From Streptomyces armeniacus (GTDB taxonomy: Bacteria; Actinomycetota; Actinomycetes; Streptomycetales; Streptomycetaceae): a DNA stretch of 64,000 nucleotides. Positions 25,138 through 34,519 of the stretch are shown piece by piece. The position numbers and the translations under genes were made by a program. Numbering within the stretch: the stretch's first letter is position 1; each line of letters opens with the position of its first letter. A model generated the notes under the pieces. It saw nothing but the letters and a program-made list of their open reading frames with translations. It had not been told where the DNA came from and ran no database searches. The stretch is from contig NZ_CP031320.1 in the NCBI RefSeq assembly GCF_003355155.1, forward strand, positions 2,455,236 through 2,519,235, in the 5' to 3' direction.

Positions 25138-25842
25138 TCAGGCCCCGTGGCCCTTCGCGCCGCGCACCGGCTTGGCGCCCGGCAGCAGATGGGCGGGCAC
25201 GAGGTCGCGTGCCGGTTCGCTGTAGCCGACGGACACGATGCGGTCGCCGAGGTACGTGAAGCTCGTCAGCGACGCGAGGCTGCACTCCCTGCTGCGCGGG
25301 TCGTGCCACAGCCGGCGCCGCTCGACGTAGCTCCGCAGAATCCAGATCGGCAGCTGGTGGCTGACGCACACCGCCTCGTGCCCGCGGGCGGCGTCCCGCG
25401 CGGCGTCGAGCGCGGCGCGCATGCGGACGACCTGGTCGATGTACGGCTCGCCCCAGGACGGGCGGAACGGGTTGCGCAGGTGCCGCCAGTTGACCGGGCG
25501 GCGCAGGGCGCCGTCGCCGACGCCGAAGGTGCGGCCCTGGAACACGTTCTCCGCCTCGATCAGCCGCTCGTCGGTCGCCGTGTCCAGGCCGTGCAGCTTC
25601 GCGATGGGCGCGGCGGTCTCCTGGGCGCGCTCCAGCGGGGAGGCCACGACGTGCGTCAGGTCACGCTCGGCGAGGTGCTCCGCGACCCGGTCGGCCATCC
25701 GGCGGCCGAGGTCGGATAGGTGGTAGCCGGGCAGCCGGCCGTACAGCACGCCCTCCGGGTTCTCCACCTCGCCGTGCCGCAGCACGTGGACGACGGTCAC
25801 GGTCTTGCTGTCCGCGACGCCCGCCGGGCCGACGGCGCTCAT
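25138..25842 (-). CDS. Histidine phosphatase (phosphoglycerate mutase-like)
   Basis: 234 residues from ATG 25842, overlapping the hemL stop as ATGA. The catalytic RHG motif is [10 protein letters not shown] near residue 20; [11 protein letters not shown] is the second conserved block and VSHQLPIW holds the second active-site His. The family covers phosphoglycerate mutases and broad phosphatases; the substrate is unknown. Translational coupling to hemL is the main contextual clue. Confidence 0.9.
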   Translation of the reverse strand: MSAVGPAGVADSKTVTVVHVLRHGEVENPEGVLYGRLPGYHLSDLGRRMADRVAEHLAERDLTHVVASPLERAQETAAPIAKLHGLDTATDERLIEAENVFQGRTFGVGDGALRRPVNWRHLRNPFRPSWGEPYIDQVVRMRAALDAARDAARGHEAVCVSHQLPIWILRSYVERRRLWHDPRSRECSLASLTSFTYLGDRIVSVGYSEPARDLVPAHLLPGAKPVRGAKGHGA

Positions 25843-27155
25843 GCGGTCGCCTCCGCGGCGGCGCGGGCCGCGGCGGGCAGCGCGGCGGCGACGCGTTCGA
25901 CGGCGCGTTCGTCGTGCGCTGTGGACACGAACCACGACTCGAAGGCGGAAGGCGGCAGATACACGCCCTGCGCCAGCATCGAGTGGAAGAACGGGGTGAA
26001 GCGGAACGACTCCTGCGCCTTCGCCTCCGCGTAGTTCCGTACGGGCCCGTCCGTGAAGAAGACGGAGAACATGCTGCCCGCCGTCTGCACCCGGTGCGCG
26101 ACGCCCTCCTTGGCCAGCGCCTCGGTGACCAGCCCGCGCAGCTGCTCGGACACCGCGTCCAGGGCCGCGTACGCCGCGTCGTCCAGCAGCCGCAGCTGCG
26201 TGACGCCGGCGGCGGTGGCGACCGGGTTCCCGGAGAGGGTGCCGGCCTGGTAAACGGGCCCGGCGGGGGCCAGTTGATCCATGATGTCGCGGCGTCCGCC
26301 GAAGGCCGCGGCCGGGAAGCCGCCGCCCATCACCTTGCCGAAGGTCATCAGGTCCGGGGTGACGCCGTCGAGCCCGTACCAGCCGGCGCGGCCGACCCGG
26401 AACCCCGTCATCACCTCGTCCGAGACATACAGCGCGCCGTCGGCGCGGCACAGGTCCCGCAGCCCCTCGTTGAAGCCGTCGAGCGGCGGCACGATGCCCA
26501 TGTTCCCGGGCGACGCCTCCGTGATGACGCAGGCGATCTCGCCGGGGTGCGCGGCGAAGGCGGCGCGTACGGCCTCGAGGTCGTTGTACGGCAGCACGAG
26601 CGTGTCCCCGGCCTGCGCGCCCGTCACGCCGGGAGTGTCCGGCAGCCCGAGCGTCGCGACGCCGGAACCGGCGGCGGCGAGCAGGGCGTCGACGTGGCCG
26701 TGGTAGCAGCCGGCGAACTTGACGATCTTCGTACGGCCCGTGAAGCCGCGCGCGAGCCGGATCGCCGACATCGTCGCCTCGGTGCCGCTGGAGACCAGTC
26801 GCACCCGCTCGACGGGCGCGACCCGGGCGGTGATCTCCTCGGCCAGCGCCACCTCGTCCGCACCCGGCGTACCGAACGACGTGCCGCGGCTCACCGCGTC
26901 CCGTACGGCCGCGGTCACCTCCGGATGCGAGTGCCCGAGGATCATCGGGCCCCAGGAGCACACCAGATCCACGTACTCCCGGCCGTCGGCGTCCGTGAGG
27001 TACGGACCCTCACCGGACACCATGAAGCGGGGCGTACCACCCACTGCCTGGAAGGCGCGAACCGGAGAGTTCACACCTCCTGGTGTCACAACGGAGGCAC
27101 GGTCGAACAGCGACTGCGATACTGGGGCATCGTACGAGTAGGTCACAGGAGCCAT
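25839..27155 (-). CDS. hemL: Glutamate-1-semialdehyde 2,1-aminomutase HemL
   Basis: PLP enzyme making 5-aminolevulinate from glutamate-1-semialdehyde, the second step of the C5 tetrapyrrole pathway; HemA for the first step is at 51419-52831. 438 residues from ATG 27155 ([13 protein letters not shown]), chosen because upstream frame extension has no family sequence. [17 protein letters not shown], the PLP-cofactor loop [12 protein letters not shown], and the Schiff-base Lys in [11 protein letters not shown] (about residue 270) are all present. Co-transcribed with the histidine phosphatase. Confidence 0.96.
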   Translation of the reverse strand: MAPVTYSYDAPVSQSLFDRASVVTPGGVNSPVRAFQAVGGTPRFMVSGEGPYLTDADGREYVDLVCSWGPMILGHSHPEVTAAVRDAVSRGTSFGTPGADEVALAEEITARVAPVERVRLVSSGTEATMSAIRLARGFTGRTKIVKFAGCYHGHVDALLAAAGSGVATLGLPDTPGVTGAQAGDTLVLPYNDLEAVRAAFAAHPGEIACVITEASPGNMGIVPPLDGFNEGLRDLCRADGALYVSDEVMTGFRVGRAGWYGLDGVTPDLMTFGKVMGGGFPAAAFGGRRDIMDQLAPAGPVYQAGTLSGNPVATAAGVTQLRLLDDAAYAALDAVSEQLRGLVTEALAKEGVAHRVQTAGSMFSVFFTDGPVRNYAEAKAQESFRFTPFFHSMLAQGVYLPPSAFESWFVSTAHDERAVERVAAALPAAARAAAEATA

Positions 27156-27394
27156 GGTGTCAGAGCCGTGTGCCCTTCCGCCGCCGGGCGTTTCACACAC
27201 GCGTGTGCGGGGAGGTCTCTGACACGATGATCGGGTTGCGCGGCGCGAGCCGCGAGTGGTCGGGTGGTGACATGAAGCGCGGTGGCGGACTGGGCGAGGG
27301 GACCGGGGACCTCGAGCCTGAACGCGCACGGGGCCGGCACCGACGTGACGCGGTGGCGAGGACTGGGAGCAGCGAGGGTGGCGGCCGAGTGGGG

Positions 27395-27823
27395 GTGACC
27401 TACAAGTACTTCGGCGCGCCCGACGGTGCCACCGCGGCCCGCGTGCCGATCTCCATGCGGCCCGAGGAGCTGGGCGGGGACGAGCTGGGTCACGGAATGT
27501 TCACCAAGATCAAGCCGGAGACGATGGCCGCGATGGTCCTGACCGGCATCGAGGGCATACCGCTCTACCGCGTCCCCCCGCTCGAACTCGTCGTCCTGCA
27601 CCCGGACTACGCCGTGGTGAAGCTCCCCATGACCGTCGTCGACCCGCTCCGCGGCATCGGCGAGGAGTCCGTGGGCGCCGCCGCGTTCATCTGGTCCACG
27701 GTTCCCGACCGCTCGGGGCCGCAGGACGCGTTCAACGTCTACCAACTCCTGCACGAGTGGCAGGACTTCTCCGAACGGCTGCACTTCGCCGGGCACCAGG
27801 CGTACTGCCTCGTCTGGCCCTGA
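27395..27823 (+). CDS. Conserved hypothetical protein, divergent from hemL
   Basis: 142 residues from GTG 27395 ([11 protein letters not shown]); the frame is open further upstream, including an ATG at 27272, but the added 41 residues look non-conserved and Arg/Gly-rich. I do not recognise a named domain. Visible features are [39 protein letters not shown] and the aromatic end [12 protein letters not shown]; the composition is that of a folded soluble protein without membrane segments. It is divergent from hemL across about 240 bases. Confidence 0.65.
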   Translation: MTYKYFGAPDGATAARVPISMRPEELGGDELGHGMFTKIKPETMAAMVLTGIEGIPLYRVPPLELVVLHPDYAVVKLPMTVVDPLRGIGEESVGAAAFIWSTVPDRSGPQDAFNVYQLLHEWQDFSERLHFAGHQAYCLVWP

Positions 27824-27936
27824 GCCCCCGCCCGTACGCGACCCCCGGTACGCGACCCCGCATGCGACCGTACGCCGAACGCCCCGCCGCGCGGCCCGCG
27901 TTCGGAGCCGGCGCCGCCGGTGGCGGCGCCGCTCCT

Positions 27937-28899
27937 TCAGCGCTCCGTCCGGCCGCCCTCCACGAGAGGCGTCATGCCGTCCAGGAGCGCCCTGAGGCCG
28001 AGGTCGAAGAGGACGTCGAGGCGCAGCTCGTACGCGCCGCCCAGGCCGCCCATCACTCTGGCGTAGGTCGGAATGCGGCCGGACTCCACCAGTTCCTTCA
28101 GTACGGGTGCCCGGCTGTCCCGCCACTGGTCCTCCGACTGCCCGGTGGCGGCCTCCGCCTGCGCCTCCCACTCCAGATGGACGGCCATGCCCTGGACATG
28201 GCTGTAGATCAGCAGGTGGATGTCGAACAGCGTGTGGGGTTCGAGGCCGTGGCCGTCGAGGGCGCCGAGCACCCACTCCCCGTAGATCATCAGGTTCGGC
28301 ACGAGCAGCGGCCTGGAGAGTGAGCCCAGCTGGGCCAGCCACGGGTGCTTGCGGTACAGCGCCCAGAGGGCACGGGCCCCCAACTCGACGCTGGCGCGCC
28401 AGTCTTCGGGCGCGTGCTCGGGGTACGCCACCTCGCCGAACGCGGCGTCGGCCATGAGGAGGACGAGGTCGTCCTTGCTGGGGACGTACCGGTACGGCGA
28501 CATGGCGGCGACCCCGAGCCGGGCCGCGACGCCGCGCATGGAGAGCGCCGACAGCCCCTCGGCGTCGGCGATGTCGATGGCCGTGCCGACGATCCGGTCG
28601 AGGCTCAGCTCCTGGTCGGGCGCCAGGGCGACGGACGTACGTCTGCGGGGCGGCGCGACGGCGGCGGCGCCCGCGACGACGGTGCCGGATCGGGGGCGGG
28701 TCTCGACAAGCCCTTCGAGGCGCATGGTGGTCAGGGCCTTGGTGGCGGTCGCCAGCGCGACGCCCCATTCCCTGGCGATCTGACGCGTCGAGGGCACCGT
28801 GTCGCCCGGAACGAGCTCGCCGTCGACGATGCGCCGGCGGATCCCGGCGACGATGCGCAGATAGGGCGGCTGCTCGGAGGGCTCTGTGGGCTTCGTCAC
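27937..28899 (-). CDS. Transcriptional regulator with GntR-type N-terminus fused to TetR-like domain
   Basis: 320 residues. Residues 12-75 are a GntR winged helix: YLRIVAGIRRRIVDGEL, PGDTVPSTRQIAREWGV and TKALTTMRLEGLVETRPRSG. After a linker, residues 95-145 form a TetR-type HTH: LDRIVGTAIDIADAEGLSAL, then MRGVAARLGVAAMSPYRYVPSK. The remainder is a TetR_C-like helical domain. The two DNA-binding domains in one chain are seen in a Streptomyces-rich group of regulators. A 14-bp near-palindrome at 28919-28932, 20 bases ahead of the start, is a likely autoregulatory site. The regulated transporter or resistance gene is not evident; the divergent neighbour is a DUF389 gene. Confidence 0.88.
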   Translation of the reverse strand: MTKPTEPSEQPPYLRIVAGIRRRIVDGELVPGDTVPSTRQIAREWGVALATATKALTTMRLEGLVETRPRSGTVVAGAAAVAPPRRRTSVALAPDQELSLDRIVGTAIDIADAEGLSALSMRGVAARLGVAAMSPYRYVPSKDDLVLLMADAAFGEVAYPEHAPEDWRASVELGARALWALYRKHPWLAQLGSLSRPLLVPNLMIYGEWVLGALDGHGLEPHTLFDIHLLIYSHVQGMAVHLEWEAQAEAATGQSEDQWRDSRAPVLKELVESGRIPTYARVMGGLGGAYELRLDVLFDLGLRALLDGMTPLVEGGRTER

Positions 28900-28918
28900 G
28901 TGCTACTGCCTTCCTCTC

Positions 28919-28932
28919 CTGTACTAGTGCAG
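28919..28932. promoter_or_regulatory. Near-palindrome upstream of GntR/TetR regulator
   Basis: CTGTACTAGTGCAG: arms CTGTACT and AGTGCAG match in six of seven positions. It lies 20 bases upstream of the regulator start, in a short AT-richer stretch of the divergent region. A GntR-type operator is plausible. Confidence 0.5.
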
Positions 28933-29061
28933 AGGCTAGCAGTAGGCCAGCCGCACGCGGAACCGCACTACCCTAGGGCAGCTTGGGTATTTGGCCAGCT
29001 GAACGGCCTGAACGTACATCGTACGCGCGATCGGGTACGGCGTACCAGGGTCGAAGCGGAC

Positions 29062-29089
29062 ATGACAGAGGCACGGTCCCGTCTACTCT
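29062..29089 (+). promoter_or_regulatory. Predicted promoter giving a leaderless DUF389 transcript
   Basis: ATGACA (29062-29067), 16-base spacer, TACTCT (29084-29089). The first base of the downstream ATG lies eight bases past the -10 hexamer, where transcription would begin. No ribosome site precedes the ATG, which fits a leaderless mRNA. Confidence 0.5.
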
Positions 29090-29096
29090 TTCCGCC

Positions 29097-30047
29097 ATGC
29101 TGCATCTGCGCATCATCGCGCCCGGGGACCGCACCGACGCCGTCGTGAAACTGCTGGACAGCACCGTCGGCGCCACCCATCTCGCCGTGCTCCCCGGGGC
29201 CGCGCGCACGCCGCCCGGTGATGTCGTGATGTGCGACGTGGCGCGCGAGGCCGCGGACGATCTGCTGCAGGAACTGCGCGCGCTCGGGCTCCCGGAGCAC
29301 GGCTGCGTCGCGGTCGACCAGGTCGAACTGAGCCTGTCGGACCGTGCCGAGCGGGCGAAGGTGGACGCGCCCGGCGAGGGCGTGGACGCGGTGCTGTGGG
29401 AGTCGCTGACGGAGGCGACACACGAGGAGTCCCAACTGTCCGTCACCTACCTCGCGTTCCTCACCGTGGCGACCATGCTCGCGGCGTGCGGGGTGATGCT
29501 GGACAGCGCGATCCTGATCGTCGGCGCGATGGTCGTCGGGCCGGAGTTCGGACCGCTGGCCGGGGTGTGTACGAGCCTGGTGCGCCGTGTGCCCCGGCTG
29601 GCGCTGCGCTCCCTGACGGCGATCGTGGCGGGCTTCCCGCTGGCGATGCTGCTGACCGGCCTGTTCAGCCTGCTGATGGACGGGCTGGGGCTGTTCTCCG
29701 AGGCGGACTTCGCGAAGCCGCATCCGGTGAGCGACTTCGTGTGGCACCCGGACAAGATGTCCCTCGTGGTGGCGCTGCTCGCCGGGGTCGCCGGGATACT
29801 CTCCCTGACCTCCTCGAAGTCCGGGGCGCTGGTCGGCGTCGCGATCTCCGTCACCACCGTCCCGGCCGCCGCGTACGCCGCCGTCGCGCTCGGCTACGGC
29901 GAACTGTCCGAGGCCGGTTCCGCCATGGGGCAGCTCGGCGTCAACCTCGTCGGCATCCTGCTCGCCGGCACCCTCACGCTGCTGGCGCAGAAGGCGTTCT
30001 GGGCCCGGAAACGCAAGCAGCGCCCCGCCGTGGTCTCAGAGGTCTGA
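29097..30047 (+). CDS. DUF389 membrane protein
   Basis: 316 residues from ATG 29097. An N-terminal soluble ferredoxin-like domain (residues 1-90) is followed by six membrane segments, including LAFLTVATMLAACGVMLDSAILIVGAMVVGP in adjoining blocks at residues 115-145; IVGAMVVGPEFGPL is the DUF389 signature. The family (TIGR00341-related) has no firm function; some members are linked to stress or transport. The stop codon lies inside a 20-bp perfect hairpin at 30021-30062. Confidence 0.88.
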   Translation: MLHLRIIAPGDRTDAVVKLLDSTVGATHLAVLPGAARTPPGDVVMCDVAREAADDLLQELRALGLPEHGCVAVDQVELSLSDRAERAKVDAPGEGVDAVLWESLTEATHEESQLSVTYLAFLTVATMLAACGVMLDSAILIVGAMVVGPEFGPLAGVCTSLVRRVPRLALRSLTAIVAGFPLAMLLTGLFSLLMDGLGLFSEADFAKPHPVSDFVWHPDKMSLVVALLAGVAGILSLTSSKSGALVGVAISVTTVPAAAYAAVALGYGELSEAGSAMGQLGVNLVGILLAGTLTLLAQKAFWARKRKQRPAVVSEV

Positions 30048-30062
30048 GACCACGGCGGGGCG
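30021..30062 (+). terminator. Perfect 20-bp hairpin overlapping the end of the DUF389 gene
   Basis: The arm 30021-30040 is exactly complementary in reverse to 30043-30062, with only two bases between. It covers the last eight codons and stop codon of the DUF389 gene. The convergent BCCT gene ends 70 bases away, so it may terminate from both sides. No U-tract follows. Confidence 0.8.
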
Positions 30063-30131
30063 CCGTGGCGTACGGGCCGCCGGCGCGCCGGTCGTCGTCC
30101 TGACCGGCGCCCAGCGGCGCGCCGGGGCCGG

Positions 30132-31883
30132 TTAGCCCTTGTCCTTCTTCGTCAGCGTGGCCGTCGCCCCCTCCGCGTCGGTGCCGCCGGCGCCGCCGTC
30201 TCCGGTGTCGCCGTTGCCGTTCACGTCGATGCTCTCCTCCATGGCCGCGACGGCACGGTCGATGATCCGCTCGTGCTCCCGCTCCTGCTTGGCCTTGAGG
30301 TATGCCGCCCGTTCCTCACGGAAGGACTTCAGCGTCGCGATGCACATGCCGACCATCACGAGGCTGAACGGGAAGGCGATCACGATCGCCGCCGTCTTCA
30401 GCGTGTCGAGCGAGGCCGTGCCGCCGGACCCGGAGGCGAGCAGCAGCGCGATGGCCACGGCCCCCTCGGCGAGGGCCCAGAACACGCGGCTCCAGATCGG
30501 CGGGTTCGGGTCGCCGCCGGAGGCCAGCATGTCGACCACGTACGAGCCGGAGTCCGAGGACGTGACGAAGAACAGCACGATCAGGAGGATCGCCACACCC
30601 GCGACGAACGTGCCGCCGGGCAGTGTGTCCAGCAGCTCGAACAGCGCGTTGTTGGTGTTGACGCCGCCGTCGGTGTAGTCCTCCTTGCCGTCCATCTGCT
30701 GCTTCAGCGCGCTGCCGCCGAAGACGGCGAACCAGACGAAGGTCAGCAGGGTCGGGACGAGCAGCACACCGCAGACGAACTCGCGCACCGTACGGCCGCG
30801 GGAGATGCGCGCGATGAAGACGCCGACGAACGGCGCCCACGAGATCCACCAGCCCCAGTAGAAGACGGTCCAGCCGTTCACCCAGGTGGTGCCCTCATCG
30901 CCCTGGGACGCACCGGTGTCGAAGCTCAACCGGGCGACTTCCTGCAGGTAGAGGCCGGTGTCCTGGACGAGCCCGTTGGCGATGAACAGCGTCGGGCCCG
31001 CGATGATCACGAAGAGCATGATCGCCGCGGCGAGGCCCATGTTGATGTTCGACAGCCACTTGATGCCCTTGCCGATGCCGCTGACCACGGAGAGCGTCGC
31101 GACGGCCGTGATGCAGGCGATGAGGATCACCAGCAGGGTCTTGCTCTCCGGGTCGTCGACCCAGCCGAGGTAGTTCATGCCGCTGGCCACCTGCATCACG
31201 CCGAGGCCGAGCGAGGTCGCGACGCCGAACAGCGTGCCGATGATGGCGATGCTGTCGATGATGTCGCCCCAGATGCCCTTCACCCGGTCTCCGAAGAGGG
31301 GCTCCAGCGCGTACCGGATCGAGACCGGGCGGCCCTTGCGGTGCACGGAGTAGGCGACGGCGAGGCCGACCACCACGTAGATGGCCCACGGGTGGATGCC
31401 CCAGTGGAGGAAGGTCCGCACCATCGCGGTCTCCGACCGCGCGGCCTCGCTCTCACCGGTGCCCGGCATGGGCGCGTCGTAGAAATTCAGCGGCTCGGCG
31501 ACGCCCCAGAAGACGAGGCCGATGCCCATGCCGGCGGCGAACAGCATCGCCAGCCAGGAAAGTGTGCTGAACTCGGGTTTCTCGTTGTCCCGGCCGAGCC
31601 GGATATCGCCGAAGCGGCCGATGCCGACCCAGAGCACGAAGATGACAAAGAGCGACACCAGAGCCATGTAGAGCCAGCTCAGATTGCCGACGATCTCATC
31701 CTGCACGGTCTGGACATGGTCCGCGGCCGTTTCCTGCCCTATCGCCGCATAGAGCACGAAGCCCAGGATGACGATTGCGGAAGGCCAGAAGACGCGGGCC
31801 GCAACGGAGGATGTTTTATACGGTACCGGCGGTTCCACTTCCGGTTCCTTATCTGCCGGCTCAGACGTTGTGTGCGCAGCCAC
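30132..31883 (-). CDS. BCCT-family osmolyte transporter 1
   Basis: Uptake of betaine, choline, carnitine or similar trimethylammonium compounds, usually driven by sodium. 583 residues from GTG 31883. Twelve membrane segments; the family signature is in NGWTVFYWGWWISWAPFVG (TM8, aromatic cage) and ISRGRTVREFV; FAAGMGIGLVFWGVAEP is the TM3 glycine-rich motif (MGIGLVFW). The C-terminal 70 residues form a charged tail with a coiled-coil-like stretch (KAKQEREHERIIDRAVAAMEE region) that in family members such as BetP senses osmotic state. Transcribed separately from the second BCCT gene, since a terminator-like hairpin lies between them. Confidence 0.93.
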   Translation of the reverse strand: MAAHTTSEPADKEPEVEPPVPYKTSSVAARVFWPSAIVILGFVLYAAIGQETAADHVQTVQDEIVGNLSWLYMALVSLFVIFVLWVGIGRFGDIRLGRDNEKPEFSTLSWLAMLFAAGMGIGLVFWGVAEPLNFYDAPMPGTGESEAARSETAMVRTFLHWGIHPWAIYVVVGLAVAYSVHRKGRPVSIRYALEPLFGDRVKGIWGDIIDSIAIIGTLFGVATSLGLGVMQVASGMNYLGWVDDPESKTLLVILIACITAVATLSVVSGIGKGIKWLSNINMGLAAAIMLFVIIAGPTLFIANGLVQDTGLYLQEVARLSFDTGASQGDEGTTWVNGWTVFYWGWWISWAPFVGVFIARISRGRTVREFVCGVLLVPTLLTFVWFAVFGGSALKQQMDGKEDYTDGGVNTNNALFELLDTLPGGTFVAGVAILLIVLFFVTSSDSGSYVVDMLASGGDPNPPIWSRVFWALAEGAVAIALLLASGSGGTASLDTLKTAAIVIAFPFSLVMVGMCIATLKSFREERAAYLKAKQEREHERIIDRAVAAMEESIDVNGNGDTGDGGAGGTDAEGATATLTKKDKG

Positions 31884-31994
31884 GCATTCATTCCTTATCG
31901 CTAGAGACAGTGCAGAGCGGGCTGGGACGACTCAGCCCGGGGGAAGTGCCTGCCCCGAGCCCGCTATGTCACTCATCACAAAAACATCTCAATG

Positions 31995-32026
31995 GCGGGG
32001 CGCGTTCCCTCAGGAAGGCGCCCCGC
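31995..32026 (-). terminator. Hairpin terminator after BCCT transporter 2
   Basis: GCGGGGCGC (31995-32003) pairs with GCGCCCCGC (32018-32026), and inner TTCC/GGAA adds four pairs around a CTCA loop. It begins nine bases beyond the stop of the minus-strand BCCT gene at 32035 and lies upstream of BCCT 1. Confidence 0.75.
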
Positions 32027-32034
32027 GGAAGGCG

Positions 32035-33831
32035 TCACTCCTTACGGGTGCCGCCCGTCACTTCCTCGGCACCGTCGCTCCCGTTCTCCTCTTCCTCCTG
32101 CATGAGAGCGTCGGCCCGGTTGCGTACGTCCTCGATGGAGACGTCGCTGCCCGGACCGATCCGGATCTCGAAGTCGCCGTCGTACTGCGTGTGCCCGGCG
32201 ATGACCGCCATCTCGACGGCCTCCTCGCCCTTCTCGCTGCGCAGGATCAGCGCGTCGCGGCGCAGGTCGCGCATGAGCGCCACACACAACGCGACCATGA
32301 CGAGGGCGAACGGCACCGCGGCGAGAATCGTGAGGTTCTTCAGGCCCGTGAGCGCCGTATCCCCTCCCTCGCCGATCAGCAGCATGATCGCGGCGACCGC
32401 ACCGGTCAGCACACCCCAGAAGATGACGACCATGCGGGTCGGCTCCATGGTCCCCTTCTGCGAGAGCGTGCCCATCACGATGGAGGCCGCGTCCGCGCCG
32501 GAGACGAAGAAGATGCCCACCAGGATCATCACGATCAGGGTGGTCGCGCCGGCGATCGGGTACTCCCGCAGCACGGCGAAGAGCTGACCCTCGGGCGTCG
32601 CCTCGTCGGTCAGCTTCGCGCCGCCCTCCTGGAGGTGCATCGCCGTGCCACCGAAGATCGCGAACCAGATCAGGCTGACGACGCTCGGCACGAGGATGAC
32701 GCCGCCGACGAACTGCCGGATCGTACGGCCGCGGCTGATGCGCGCGATGAACATGCCGACGAAGGGCGTCCAGGAGATCCACCAGGCCCAGTAGAAGACC
32801 GAGTTGGCGGACAGCCACGCGAGGATGCCGTCGCCGCTGCTGGCCTCCGTACGGGATGCCATCTGCGGCAGGTCGCCGAAGAACGAGCCGATCGACGTCG
32901 GCAGCAGGTCGAGCATCAGGACGGTCGGGCCGGCCACGAAGAGGAACACGACCAGCAGCGCCGCCAGCACCATGTTGATGTTGGACAGCCACTGGATGCC
33001 CTTGGCCACACCGGACACCGCGGACAGGATGAACGCCAGGGTCAGCACGGCGATGATGACGACGAGCACGCCGGTGCCCACGTTCGACATCCAGCCCACC
33101 TCCTCGACACCGCTGCCGATCTGCAGCGCGCCGAGACCCAGCGAAGCGGCGGAGCCGAACAGGGTCGCGAAGATCGCCAGCACGTCGATGGCACGCCCGA
33201 GGGGGCCGTTCGCGTTCTTCTCGCCGATGAGCGGGGTGAACACGGCGCTGATCGTCTGGCGCCGGCCGCGGCGGAAGACGCTGTAAGCGATCGCGAGACC
33301 GACCACCGCGTAGATCGCCCACGGATGGAGCGTCCAGTGGAACAGCGTGGTCGCCATCGACGTTTCCATCTTGGCGCCCGAGTCCGCCGGATTCGTGCCG
33401 GGCGGCGGAGAGGTGTAGTGCGTCAGGGGCTCGCTCACGCCGTAGAACATCAAGCCGATGCCCATGCCCGCGCTGAACATCATCGCGACCCAGGAAACCG
33501 TCTTGAACTCCGGCGGCTCACCCTCCTTACCGAGGGTGATCTTTCCGTAACGGCTGAAGGCCAGCCACAGCGAGAAGACCACGAATCCGGACGCCGCGAG
33601 AACGAACGCCCAGCCCGCGTTCTTCATCACGCTGTCCAGCATCGAGGTCGACGCGTCCTCGAGGGAATCCGTCGCGACCGCGCCCCAGATGATGAACGCG
33701 AGCGTCAGCGCCGCGGTGACGCCGAATACAACCTTGTCTGTTTGGGGAGCCAAAGGGGAATGCTGGCTGACTGAGTCCGGGACCAGTGGCGGATCACCCT
33801 TTGACTCCCTTTCCTCCCGTTTGTCCTGCAC
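32035..33831 (-). CDS. BCCT-family osmolyte transporter 2
   Basis: 598 residues from GTG 33831 (MQDKREERES), chosen because AAAGG lies nine bases upstream; a TTG at 33852 is an in-frame alternative. Twelve membrane segments. NSVFYWAWWISWTPFVGMF and ISRGRTIRQFV are the BCCT signatures, with MMFSAGMGIGLMFYGVSEP in TM3. The C-terminal tail is acidic (EEEENGSDGAEE). It is only moderately similar to transporter 1, so the pair is likely two paralogues with different substrates or responses rather than a recent duplication. Confidence 0.92.
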   Translation of the reverse strand: MQDKREERESKGDPPLVPDSVSQHSPLAPQTDKVVFGVTAALTLAFIIWGAVATDSLEDASTSMLDSVMKNAGWAFVLAASGFVVFSLWLAFSRYGKITLGKEGEPPEFKTVSWVAMMFSAGMGIGLMFYGVSEPLTHYTSPPPGTNPADSGAKMETSMATTLFHWTLHPWAIYAVVGLAIAYSVFRRGRRQTISAVFTPLIGEKNANGPLGRAIDVLAIFATLFGSAASLGLGALQIGSGVEEVGWMSNVGTGVLVVIIAVLTLAFILSAVSGVAKGIQWLSNINMVLAALLVVFLFVAGPTVLMLDLLPTSIGSFFGDLPQMASRTEASSGDGILAWLSANSVFYWAWWISWTPFVGMFIARISRGRTIRQFVGGVILVPSVVSLIWFAIFGGTAMHLQEGGAKLTDEATPEGQLFAVLREYPIAGATTLIVMILVGIFFVSGADAASIVMGTLSQKGTMEPTRMVVIFWGVLTGAVAAIMLLIGEGGDTALTGLKNLTILAAVPFALVMVALCVALMRDLRRDALILRSEKGEEAVEMAVIAGHTQYDGDFEIRIGPGSDVSIEDVRNRADALMQEEEENGSDGAEEVTGGTRKE

Positions 33832-33975
33832 GTTGCTCGACCTTTCGTTCAATCCCTTATGGAGATGGACCCTGAAAGCCGCTACCCGACTTCACTGTCC
33901 GCATGCGCCGCGGCATATCGGTCAATCGCCGCCGCTTGACTCGGAGAGCTCCCCTTTCGCACTTCTTCGCCGTGG

Positions 33976-33997
33976 AATCGGGTGATCTGTCCCGATT
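33976..33997. promoter_or_regulatory. Inverted repeat in the BCCT2-ynfA divergent region
   Basis: AATCGGG, eight bases, CCCGATT: seven perfect pairs. It is the clearest structure in the 258-base gap between the BCCT and YnfA starts and could be an operator. No regulator gene is adjacent. Confidence 0.35.
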
Positions 33998-34089
33998 ATC
34001 TCAGTCCGGTAGCGCCCGGCGACGATACGACCGTCCTCGCGGGGAGCCCAAACCCGAGCCGGACCGTGCGGGGCACATAGCCTTCCCCC

Positions 34090-34425
34090 ATGCTCATCGC
34101 CCGTTCCATCGCGCTCTTCGTGCTCGCCGCGCTGCTCGAGATCGGCGGCGCCTGGCTGGTCTGGCAGGGTATCCGCGATCACCGTGGATGGATCTGGATC
34201 GGAGCCGGAATCTTGGCGCTCGGCGCCTACGGGTTCGTCGCCACCCTCCAGCCCGACGCCAACTTCGGGCGGGTCCTGGCCGCGTACGGCGGAGTGTTCG
34301 TGGCCGGCTCGCTGGCCTGGGGCATGGTCGCGGACGGCTTCCGCCCGGACCGCTGGGACGTGCTGGGGGCGCTGGTGTGCCTCGCGGGGGTCGGGCTCAT
34401 CATGTACGCGCCGAGGAACGGCTGA
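34090..34425 (+). CDS. YnfA family (UPF0060) membrane protein
   Basis: 111 residues with four membrane helices: [42 protein letters not shown], and two more ending [29 protein letters not shown] and [12 protein letters not shown] are the UPF0060 signatures. Relatives of the small multidrug-resistance type, function unsettled. TAGCCT at 34078-34083 ends six bases before the ATG and no ribosome site is visible, so the transcript may be leaderless. Confidence 0.92.
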   Translation: MLIARSIALFVLAALLEIGGAWLVWQGIRDHRGWIWIGAGILALGAYGFVATLQPDANFGRVLAAYGGVFVAGSLAWGMVADGFRPDRWDVLGALVCLAGVGLIMYAPRNG

Positions 34426-34437
34426 GCCCGCGGCGGC

Positions 34438-34503
34438 GGGCCCGGCGGGCGGAGAGGGCGGGCCCGGCGGGCGCCGAGCCCCCGGAGGACGGCCCGGCGG
34501 GCG
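34438..34503. repeat. Three copies of a 13-14 bp GC-rich direct repeat
   Basis: GGGCCCGGCGGGCG at 34438-34451 and 34460-34473, and GGCCCGGCGGGCG at 34491-34503, all between ynfA and the SDR gene. They can pair with each other poorly, so they look like repeat expansion rather than a designed terminator. Confidence 0.6.
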
Positions 34504-34519
34504 CACGTACGCTGCGGGC

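Noticed and set aside
30273..33774. Very long plus-strand frames opposite the BCCT genes (543 and 668 residues)
   Set aside because: Composition is His/Arg/Asp-rich and low in hydrophobic residues, as expected for the antisense of membrane-protein codons.
33703..34089. Small plus-strand frame over the BCCT2 5' region and divergent gap (33689-33985)
   Set aside because: It overlaps the BCCT2 coding start and has no ribosome site or recognisable sequence.
34438..34503. GC-rich triple repeat as a CRISPR-like or attachment site
   Set aside because: Copies are 13-14 bp with irregular 8- and 17-base gaps and no cas or integrase gene is near.
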